From Diphasiastrum complanatum (lineage: Eukaryota > Streptophyta > Lycopodiopsida > Lycopodiales > Lycopodiaceae), in NCBI GenBank assembly GCA_029204225.1, contig CM055095.1, positions 41,641,219 to 41,705,218 on the forward strand: a stretch of 64,000 bases of DNA, read 5' to 3'. The notes below the pieces were generated by a model that made no database searches, was not told the DNA's origin, and was given only the letters and a program-made list of their open reading frames with translations. A program made the position numbers and the translations under genes. Below are positions 56,049 through 64,000 of the stretch, in pieces. How positions within the stretch are numbered: position 1 is the first letter of the stretch; the number at the start of each line of letters is the position of its first letter.

Positions 56049-57213
56049 TCATGTCCAGAGATTGTCGGCGGTTTCTAGCGTCTCCAGTCCTAGAAGTGAA
56101 GTCTTGTACAACTGATGCAACTCGGGGATTGACGAAGTGAGAGGGGGAAGCTCACCCAGTGTGAAATCGTTGGCGGCAACGGTGTTTGAGTCTAGGGTTG
56201 CTTGATGCATGCGCATGTATATGATCTCCGCCTGTGCTACAGCGAGCTGAGTTTGAAGCTGAGCTACTTGCTGCTGCAACGAGGAAATAGCCCCAACACA
56301 ACCATACACAGGATCGCGAACTCTTGCGTTGGCTTCATAAACCATGCTGCTCACTGCATCTCGCCTCTGATGTACTGGCAAATCCTGTCAGCAAGTCAAA
56401 CACCCCTTTTAGCTGCGGTCTCAGTTCTGTACTAGCAATAACATGCTTCAACTTCAGCTTGCACAGCTACCTCATTTTGGAGGAATAAAAGAGTCATATA
56501 CTCTCGAAGTTAGCCAGGTATCAGAAGTATTTGTGTCTAGATTCTACAAGATTAATAATATCACGATCATCATCACATATCTTGAATAGTAGCCTGAGTT
56601 CGGTTACGAGAGGTGGATCAACGACAAGTAAATTTGGATGTGAAGGAGCTTAAGTTTTGACATACAGCCTTCGATAGCATTGGTCGGAGCAGCCATTCAA
56701 GGTGATGGGATAACACTGTATGGACTGAAGGAGCTTTAAATATTTCTAGCAAAAATGAATGCTTCTTAGTTTGGCAAGATTAAGCATACCAGAAATCAGA
56801 AAGATCAAACCTCAGCACTCAGAGCAGGATCGGATCGATGCATTTGTATGTCAATGCCTAGTCCTAAGTATATTTCAAAAGATTTAGTGATTTGTAGGAA
56901 ACCGAAAAGTATCGTAAGCTCTATCAACTAAGAAAACAGATGGTGTATGATTTATGGCCTGCCCTTTGTAATCTAGGGGCGTTGTGAGAGCATAGCTGAT
57001 AAGTAGATTGACTAACAGGAATCTCACATAAGCAGTTGCTGTACACTCAACCTGAAGCATTTTGTTGACATTGCTTGCCCCAAAGACTTTGTGCACGTAT
57101 GCAAATTTTTGAGGCTCATCTGGAGGAAAGTATGGCGCAAAAACGCAATCCTTAGCGCATCTACGACGCAGCAGCTTGCATGCTGCACATGGAGACGTTC
57201 CTGGCCCAGGCAT
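56049..57213 (-). CDS. LOB-domain (LBD) transcription factor, class I, two exons
   Basis: Exon 1 is 57213-57052 (54 codons), exon 2 is 56384-56049 (111 codons and TGA); the intron of 667 bp is CAG|GTTGAG...TGACAG|GAT, phase 0. The protein is 165 residues, a usual LBD size. The Cys block C-X2-C-X6-C-X3-C is Cys9, Cys12, Cys19, Cys23 (CAACKLLRRRCAKDC). The GAS block spans FAYVHKVFGASNVNKMLQ into DLPVHQRRDAVSSMVYEANA and RVRDPVYG. The leucine-zipper-like coil is CVGAISSLQQQVAQLQTQLA. The intron is at the conserved position after KMLQ. The sequence is closest to the LBD3/LBD4 type. Such factors act in the nucleus in organ-boundary or vascular development. No lesion is seen; the start is the first ATG before the Cys block. 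Confidence 0.92.
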
Positions 57214-57405
57214 TTTAAGCCAAAACCTTCCACAGCTTTTCCTGATCGAGTTGAGCTGAGAAACCTCACCTGCAGCTGCACAACCCTTCACTGCTTTAGC
57301 TGCAAATTTCCACTGGCATTGCTCTTGATTTGAAGCTATTGCCAAGCATATGGGAATCCGAAAGGCAAATAAAACCCACAAAGTCGAAGGTAGAACTGTA
57401 TAATG

Positions 57406-57492
57406 CTTCTTGGTTTCCAAGGGGAGGCTCGAACCTGAGACCAAAGAAACTTTGGATATCAAGCTAACCAACTAAGACAACCCCGCTGGTTA
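57406..57492 (-). mobile_element. tRNA-like mini-retroposon (SINE-like), 87 bp
   Basis: Flanked by a perfect 15-bp direct repeat, TAGAACTGTATAATG (57391-57405 and 57493-57507), a typical LINE-mediated target duplication. The minus strand reads GCGGGGTTGTCTTAGTTGG (box A region) and later CTCAGGTTCGAGCCTCCCC (box B GGTTCGAGCC), so it looks like a tRNA or a tRNA-derived SINE head with almost no body. It lies about 190-280 bp upstream of the LBD start codon. A true tRNA gene is unlikely: the acceptor stem pairs poorly. Confidence 0.75.
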
Positions 57493-57552
57493 TAGAACTG
57501 TATAATGGAGATAGAGTCGCGATCCAGAGGTGGAAGAATTGTATTGTCGATC

Positions 57553-57578
57553 GAGAGAGAGAGAGAGAGAGAGAGAGA
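57553..57578. repeat. GA microsatellite upstream of the LBD gene
   Basis: (GA)n of about 26 bp, which is CT-rich on the gene's strand and lies about 340 bp before the ATG. CT-rich tracts are common in plant 5' leaders and promoters. Confidence 0.85.
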
Positions 57579-57599
57579 CTACGAAAATGAGATGGATCC

Positions 57600-58410
57600 A
57601 AGCTCCGAGACAAGCCGCCAGTTGGGCGATGGGCAAGGGGGTTAAGGGGCCGGCCCCCAAGCCATATTAGGGGTCATTTATTTGTACTTGGGTGGCGCCC
57701 ACCTTTGGCGTTGGTTTGGAGGGTGGTGAAAGTGGGGGCCGTCCTTTTCCCACCGAACGATATGTGGCAATGAATGAGTTTGTGTTGTGGAAAAACACCA
57801 GAATCGATTCTCTATTAAGAGTGAGTGAACACCCTCCTCTTCTCTCTTCGATTTTCTCTCAATGTGGGTGCGTGCACGCATTTGTTTGTGCACACAAAGT
57901 CGCATTAGTTGTCACCGAGAACGCCAAAGGGGTGAACAATGGCCAACACTTGGGGTTGCCAAAAGCTGGCACACTATGAAATTAGAATTGACAATTCTTT
58001 TTCTAGCAAATCTTTTTCAAAAGAATTTGTTTGTAGGGTTGTGGTTTTAAAAATGGATTATTATTCTCCTTCGTGGGGAATTTTATGTGTAGGGTATCGT
58101 CTCCATAGGAGGGTGTACCCCACTTCGGGCCTCTGCCCAAAGGAGGCATGTGCTTTTACTACTATAAAACATAACAAATAAGGGCTTTATGAGAAATTTT
58201 GAGATATCATTATGACCCACTTAGATTTCTCCATTTAGGGAATTATGGCCATAAATGATCTATGTACCCAAAATAGTAACAAAATTATGGATGATAATGC
58301 CCTACAAAATGAACATGAAAATCCCCAAGATAAATCTCATCACAACATTCTAAACCTTTTTAGATCTTGAAATACATAGGATTCATTACGCTCATTATAC
58401 TAATCTAGAT
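57600..58410. other. Upstream flank of the LBD gene, nothing coding recognised
   Basis: Includes a 12-bp GC palindrome GGGGCCGGCCCC at 57645-57656. ORFs here have no family resemblance. Confidence 0.5.
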
Positions 58411-58411
58411 A

Positions 58412-58527
58412 AAAAAGTATGTGTTTCTAATAGCACGATCAAGTTCAACTTCAAGAGAGCCCGATTGATAAAAAGTATGTGTTTTTAATAGCACGATCAA
58501 GTTCAATTTCAAGAGAGCCCAATTGAT
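58412..58527. repeat. Two-copy tandem repeat, 58-bp period
   Basis: AAAAAGTATGTGTTTYTAAT... through GAGCCCRATTGAT occurs at 58412 and 58470 with about four differences. Shorter echoes, CACATCAAGTGATWGG, follow at about 58533 and 58571. Confidence 0.8.
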
Positions 58528-58529
58528 AC

Positions 58530-59770
58530 TTCCACATCAAGTGATAGGTGTATTTCTTTTACATTGCCAAGTTTCACATCAAGTGATTGGCCAAGTCTTA
58601 GCAACAAGCTCAAGGCACCAAGATATATTCAATGATGCAGTAGGCAACGTTTAATCCAATGCCACAATAGCTGCAGTGTCAACCAATATCGTGACAAGCT
58701 TCAATTTTGTTACATTTTTTCAAAGATTACTTTATAAATTTGCGATAGTTCACAATCAAATTTGCCAATGGGGTGTGGTGAGGTCCAATGGTGAGATCCA
58801 ATGTGATAGCCAACACTAATAGTTTTTGAATGATATTTAAGGTACTTCTATTTATTTCTCGATCTTGTCAACATGTAACTAAAAATATTGTGCCTTTGCA
58901 AAATTAAGTGTTGCAGAATTAGCATTAATTGTAGTTAAGTCTCAACAATGCTTACGAAAAATAGTTCTTACAACCATACTTACACCCTATTAGACGTTCT
59001 TGTATAACTATACATGTCAAGCCTATTTTTTTCTCAGGGCAACAATAAAGCTAAAATCTCTTAGTTTGAAATCCAACATCCTTACTTATAATCTCTCTCA
59101 TTTCCATATAAAATTTGAAAGATTACAACCTCATAATATTCTTTGGGAGGAGATTAAAAAAGGCATATTTGAGCGACATACAAAACATAGTTACAAATAG
59201 AGATACATGTAACTTGTATCCTCGAACCTTTCCCCTTGCACATACAACTCAATGAATCAAATTGATGAGCCCGTTTATGAGAAACATCATTCATTCTTAA
59301 ATTCAAATTACAAAATTTTCTACCATATGGGTCAAGCTCCGTTCATGACAATAGTCTCAAGGCATTATACATGTATTATTGGAATGTGGGCCCTGTACTC
59401 ACAAGTGAGAGAGAATTCCATTAGGACGTTTTTTGTGGTCAAAAAGGGCCTCTTCACTAATCATGATTAGTGTTGATGATGACATGTGTACCAATAAAAG
59501 TTGGAATGGTCCGTATGACATGGAAAATTCAAGGGTGTACATTTAATCAAGTGTGGACCCACAAGGTACACCTTTCACACTAACTGTACAAATAACATTA
59601 ACTAACCTAAGGCCCCTAAAAGCTAACAATAACTACATCCATTATACCTAGCCTATAGGCAATACCTACACCCCTCACATAGGCAACACCTAAGGGCTTA
59701 CCTACCTATCTTTTACCAAAGCATATGTTTATTTGATTTAAAAACTTTTACACAAGCCCCACATGTCTAC

Positions 59771-59771
<1 letters not shown>
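58530..59771. other. A+T-rich sequence, nothing recognised
   Basis: No gene, RNA or family motif seen on either strand. Confidence 0.5.
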
Positions 59772-59842
<71 letters not shown>

Positions 59843-59849
59843 TACGGAT
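59772..59849. repeat. CT microsatellite
   Basis: (CT)n of about 75 bp with one TTT interruption, just before a polypurine tract and LTR Q. Confidence 0.9.
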
Positions 59850-59865
59850 CCAGATTAAGGGAGGG

Positions 59866-60813
59866 TGTTGGATTTATTCCTCTACTCTCCTAAATCTCAT
59901 GTTAATCTAGTTTCATTCACATTGTTGTAGTTTTACATGTATTGTCACACAGTCTGTAGAAATACTCTAATTATCGAAGACAGTGGCGATTCGGCTTGTC
60001 AAAGTTACCCAACTTATTGGAGTTGGCCGACTTATCGGGGAAGCCTGACTTGTCGAGTCAACCGACTATCGTCGAGGACCGTCAAACGACTATCCTGAAT
60101 TTATTGACTATCAGCAACGACACGATTGACTCCAAATAATCGAAGCCTTCTCATGCCCACTTCTTGTATAGTGCAACTACTTGGACAATGCCAGTAGCCG
60201 CCACGATCTCCTAAGATGGCGCAACGGCTCCATGCCATCTTCTTGTACATACATTTGCACAAATGTAAACTGTATATATTTGATCATTGTAATCAATTCA
60301 GTATATAGAGACATATCATTACAACTAGACGAGATAGGTTGTTTGATATACGCTCGAGCGCTCATAGACACCGAGATGACATCTTATTAGAGACAGACAC
60401 AGTAGATGCTTTCATGCATTGATTCTTTTTTCTTTTCAGACTAATTGTCAGAACAAGTTCATAGTTGTTACAGATTGTAGTTAGCTTTTTGAGCACGCAA
60501 TTTTGTCTGCTATTGTCTTGTACTCACCAGCATCATCTGAATTGTATTTCTATACATTCAATCTGAATAAATTGATGTCTGGTTTTGCATTCAGATTTTG
60601 TCAGTGTTGCATGCTCCCTGCTTTCTGTCTGACTCTCTTATTGCTTTGTCTGACTATCTTTTGCTTTTGCATAAATGCAATTAAGCTCTGTTTTGTGTTT
60701 GCCTACTATTGTAGTAGTGCACGCACCGAGGGAATTAGTCAACCACGGCTTTCGTGTGGTTGTAGGGTCATTCTGATCCGATTATTCAATCCATCCATTC
60801 ATATTTCCTAACA
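59866..60813 (+). mobile_element. LTR Q, Copia-type, same family as LTR H
   Basis: 948 bp, TGTTGGATTTATTCC start and TTTCCTAACA end, preceded by a polypurine tract TTAAGGGAGGG (59855-59865). The start matches LTR H (TGTTGGATTTTTATCC), and both carry TCGG/CCGA-rich interiors. The tract suggests a 3' LTR, but no internal coding region is seen to its left and no primer site follows. Confidence 0.65.
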
Positions 60814-60880
60814 AGTTGAAGAGTCATAATCAATACATCAAGTAGGAGTTGAAGAGTCACAACTAGTACATCAAGTATGA
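60814..60880. repeat. Two-copy tandem repeat, 33-bp period
   Basis: AGTTGAAGAGTCAYAA... and TACATCAAGTA occur at 60814 and 60847, directly after LTR Q. Confidence 0.7.
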
Positions 60881-61549
60881 GTGAGATGGGAGACGATCCC
60901 AATCACGCATCGAGGGTTACCACATAAATCAACAATAGTTGATAGAAATTTAGAAGTCAACCTAATCTCACACCAAAATAGCTAAAATCATATTCATACT
61001 AGACTTGGTGGTGTTAGACTTACTTGAATCTCCCCAATCTTACCAGGTTCTACTTGGTTAGACCATGGCTTCGCACATCCCAAGCACTTCATGACTAGGA
61101 TCAGAACCAAATTCCCCTTCAAAATTGTGATTCTACTTTGAAAATTGACCCCGATATCTAGATTACAAAACAACGGACCAACAGGCCATGGTAGTCAGCT
61201 CTGCAACCTCTATCCACTCTAATTAGAAATCAGAGGATGGACTTCATTGGAGGAAAATTGTCATACGCAAACGAATGTAGTGAATTGGGGATCGAAGCCT
61301 TGTCCATAATGGATCATTTATAATTTGATGTAACATCTAGGATTATGTGATGGATGACGTGGTAGTGGTCATGTTGAGAAGTAAGAGAGAGACAAGAAAG
61401 AGTACCTCCCTAGGGGCCAATGTTTACGAAGGGCATCCTGCACAAAAGAGTCAGATCTAGATGAAGAAGAGAAGACAATCACATTGTATTAATAGGAGAG
61501 GATGTTGAAGATGTTGGATTTTTTTGAATAATCATTTTTTAATCTACAT
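60881..61549. other. Unassigned sequence between LTR Q and Copia M
   Basis: No coding sequence recognised; possibly the degraded leader of Copia M. Confidence 0.4.
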
Positions 61550-62475
61550 CCATTCATCTACCCAGTTTTGTGGTTTTAGTCGCTCAAACTTCTAAAGAAG
61601 TATGAGACATCTTGAGCGCACTATATGATTTGAGGGATTTGACTTCGAAGTTGCACTAAGAAACTTAATTCTTCTCACTCAAGATGTCTAATGGTGATTT
61701 GCTTTAGAATCACTTTAACCAGTTTAAGAGTCTCTTGCAGTAGATGGCAGAACTACTAGATCAACTATCAACGATCAAGATGCAATCATGACATTGTTAT
61801 CGATTCTACCACCTACATACTAAAATTGGGTGATGGTCATAATGACACACTCAAATTTAATTTTCTCAAGAGTAATCACTATGTTACTACAAGAAGACAA
61901 TCAAAGAAGCTCATACAACTCTTCAAATTCAGTATCACATGTTCTATACGTAAACAAAGGTGCTAAACGTCAGAAAAAGAAAGACTCAAAACAATTTGTA
62001 TCGAATCAGAAGGCAACACATAGACAAGAGCAATTATCAAATCCATAGTTGAAGAAGAAGATGTTCTATAAGTATTGCAAATGCACTAATCATGAGATTC
62101 AAGATTGTAGGATATTGAAAGTAAACAATGTCAACAACAAGGAGTAGATCAATAGGCAAATGCAATTGTGATTACATATCAATCCCTAGCTTAAGACATG
62201 GATGAAGGAGCGTTTATGATCAAAGATTAGAAACTACAAGTCGATAATGGTTGGTTTCTAGATTCTGGAGCCACTCAACATATGATCAATCATTGTTAAC
62301 ATTTTCAATCCTATATGCCTTACAGTACAAAGAAATTTGTTTATCTTGGCAACGATAGTACACACACTATCGAAGGTGAAGGCACTATAAGATTGAATTT
62401 CCAGTATGATCAATTCAAGTTACTATCAAATGTTATGTATGTACCTAAATTGTCGACAAATCTGCTTGTTCCAAT
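61550..62475 (+). pseudogene. Copia element M: gag and protease remnant
   Basis: Plus strand, several stops. Gag is readable as ALYDLRDLTSKL, INDQDAIMTLLSILPPTY and VITMLLQEDNQRSS (61620-61920). The zinc knuckle near 62060 reads YKYCKCTNHEIQDC, its first Cys changed to Tyr. The protease motif FLDSGATQHM is at about 62258-62290, followed by LSNVMYVPKLSTNLL, the usual end of the protease region, where the homology stops. It is related to Copia A by knuckle type. Confidence 0.75.
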
Positions 62476-62907
62476 CAGATGGATTTCATCAAGGAGTCTA
62501 GCACCTTCTTTTTGCCCTTTTTGTCTTCAAGGTTGGCAGAACCTTGTTATCCTTCTAGGGAACTAGCTTGATATTCGCCTCATGATTGTGAATATCTTCA
62601 TCTACTGTAGCTATTGCCTCTTCTGTAAAATCACTCCAATGGATTACCTGATTGTACATCATCGTTTTAACTGATTCTTCTTGGAAGCAAGTCCCTTGGG
62701 TGGTTCAACCTTGGAAACTTTTGCTAACGGTGATTTTTGAGGGGGTTGAGCCAGTATTTTTCTTGTTCCATATCACTTGGGATCCATATGTTGTAGGATC
62801 TGCTCGTCTGTTAGCTCGATACAAAAAGGCATGTTGTCAAGGTACTAGATTGTCTTCAACTATCTCAGAAATAGGTTATGCTGCCATCCATGCCACATTG
62901 ATCATAT
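62476..62907. other. Unassigned sequence
   Basis: No family motif recognised on either strand. Confidence 0.4.
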
Positions 62908-62975
62908 TTGTTGGGTTTCTAGCATTCTAATACCACTTTGTTGGGTTTCTACAACTCTGATACCAGCTTATTGGG
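62908..62975 (-). repeat. Repeated LTR-end / primer-site junction, about 30-bp period
   Basis: TTGTTGGGTTTCT followed by TCTAATACCAC (62908-62936), then by TCTGATACCAG (62938-62966), then TTATTGGGTTTCTTT of LTR P. Each unit is the end of an LTR plus a TGGTATYAGA-type primer site on the minus strand. Confidence 0.7.
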
Positions 62976-63958
62976 TTTCTTTGTATGGATGCTGAATGAT
63001 TAGAGAGAACTCAACATGAAAATCATAATAGGATCTTTAGCAATCTATAGATTCAAACTACAACTTAGATCGATAGGAGGAATATCTTGTAGGTGTCGAA
63101 GACAACCATGAAGGGAGTGGAACAGGTAGGCATCTACGACATCCATGCTTCCTTCGAGATTGGATATTCCGAGTGAGTTGTGGAACGAGTATCAGTGAGT
63201 GAGAGAGAAATTATCAGAAAGCATTCATAGTGGAACACACATAAGAAAATAGAGAATCTGAATTAAGTTGTTGTGAATACAACTATCAAATCACGATTTT
63301 GTGCCCAAGAATGGTTCACAGTAATATCTCACGGTGTGCTGTGATCTTACTATGCTAGTTACAGATTGAATACTATCTCTACTTCTTGAATTACTTCCAC
63401 TCTCTTTAAAATCTTTGATCCTATGGAATCAAATCATTCTGATATGATGGAGTTCACCAATGAACTCTGAATCACGCTTCTGCTAAATTGACTCTGATTA
63501 CATTCATTCATGTAATTATCTCACTTACATCTATATTGTATGTCAATTGTGTGTTGTCGTTATGTATATATACATGCGACAATTATAACAATTGTGTGGG
63601 CAACGAGTGTGAAGTAGTGCAGTTACTACAAAGTACTGAAATGAACTGTGATAGTTTGTGTTAGCAGACAAGGCAGAGGAAGAGCTCCATTTTAAATGAC
63701 AGTCAACGATCGTCGAAGATGTTGAGCAAGTTGACTCGACTGGCTCGCCTTGCTCTTGAAAAAATGTCGATGTCGATGGAGTTGATGTCAGGGTGTCGAT
63801 GAAGTCGATCCTATTTCTGCTTCAAGTCGATGTATTGCACAGACTGTTCAACTTGTGCTAGTAAGACTGCATGCTGTTATAGAGAGAGAATATTTACATA
63901 GTATACTAGTGCTTAGAAATCGAATTTGGGTGAGTCGGAGTGAAGATTAACTCCAATA
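62969..63958 (-). mobile_element. LTR P, Copia-type with TATTGG/CCAATA ends
   Basis: 990 bp; the minus strand starts TATTGGAGTTAATC after a polypurine tract (TTAAGGGAGCG, 63959-63970) and ends AAACCCAATA before a primer site (TGGTATCAGAG, 62965-62955). Thus a polypurine tract and a primer site flank the same LTR. The termini are TA...TA instead of TG...CA. A TATATATA run at 63566-63573 is a possible promoter. Confidence 0.6.
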
Positions 63959-64000
63959 CGCTCCCTTAAGCTTAACTCCTAGGATTCTGAATGAAGTTTA

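Noticed and set aside
57420-57490. Functional tRNA gene on the minus strand
   Set aside because: Box A and box B-like parts are present, but the acceptor stem pairs poorly, and the 15-bp flanking repeat shows it is a retroposed copy.
58081-58150. Possible organelle or rRNA insertion near CTTCGGGCCTCTGCCCAAAGG
   Set aside because: No conserved rRNA, tRNA or plastid gene sequence could be recognised around it.
60163-60178. ACTTCTTGTATAGTGC as the missing right end of the CACTA element
   Set aside because: It has two extra bases relative to TTCTTGTAGTG, lies inside LTR Q, and would put the LBD gene inside the element; no subterminal GTCGGAATCCGAC words are near it.
1-64000. CRISPR arrays, bacterial operons, riboswitches
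   Set aside because: The tandem repeats seen are adjacent without unique spacers, and the gene content is plant nuclear.

Overview
The window reads as nuclear DNA from a land plant with a large, transposon-rich genome. Evidence for a plant: a LATERAL ORGAN BOUNDARIES (LBD) gene, tRNA-iMet-primed Copia elements, Gypsy elements with a tRNA-Asp-like primer site (TGGCGCCGTTGCCGGGG), a CACTA terminus (CACTACAAGAA) and PIF1/Helitron helicase remnants. The amount of old, nested, rearranged retrotransposon DNA around one gene suits a gymnosperm or another big-genome lineage. The species cannot be named from sequence alone.

Layout. 1-3763: 5' half of a Copia element on the minus strand (element O: LTR, primer site, long leader, open gag), inserted in an older plus-strand gag (K, 3764-4003). 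4004-5987: LTR, primer site and leader of a Gypsy element (F), minus strand. 5993-10430: Copia A (plus) with Copia B (minus) nested in it; B carries a 377-bp MITE. 10431-19983: Gypsy D (minus), split by a complete non-autonomous Copia element C1 (10658-15913). 20002-21582: PIF1-type helicase remnant. 21583-23999: second, truncated C element (minus). 24000-32233: Gypsy E (minus) with a gag-RNase H fusion, integrase and a long extra ORF between integrase and the 3' LTR. 32236-36960: fragments of a Gypsy RNase H and of Copia elements G, H and J. 36961-44362: 3' part of Gypsy F (plus): RT end, RNase H, integrase, the same extra ORF, 3' LTR. 44363-49930: LTR and leader of Copia A, then an inverted second copy of the A/B composite, broken by a Gypsy fragment (R). 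49936-54080: a CACTA end with subterminal repeats, then a multi-exon gene of unknown family. 56049-57213: a two-exon LBD gene, the only convincing host gene, with an 87-bp tRNA-like retroposon upstream. 57600-64000: sparse sequence, an isolated LTR (Q), a decayed Copia gag-protease (M) and an LTR (P) at the right edge.

Most notable results: (1) the two 819-bp F LTRs lie inverted, 37.6 kb apart (44362-5987 = 38.4 kb outer edge to outer edge), yet carry the same 5-bp duplication (ATGAG/CTCAT) at their outer edges, and Copia A resumes across them; this records an inversion of about 33 kb (or an assembly inversion) broken inside F. (2) Gypsy E and F share a long ORF with a coiled coil downstream of integrase that I cannot match to a described protein. 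(3) The Gypsy non-coding parts carry many dispersed copies of GCGARGGTTC. (4) A/B is duplicated in inverted orientation. (5) The C family has intact ends but no recognisable RT, integrase or protease.

All readings were made by eye; boundaries are exact where LTR ends or splice sites are visible and approximate elsewhere.
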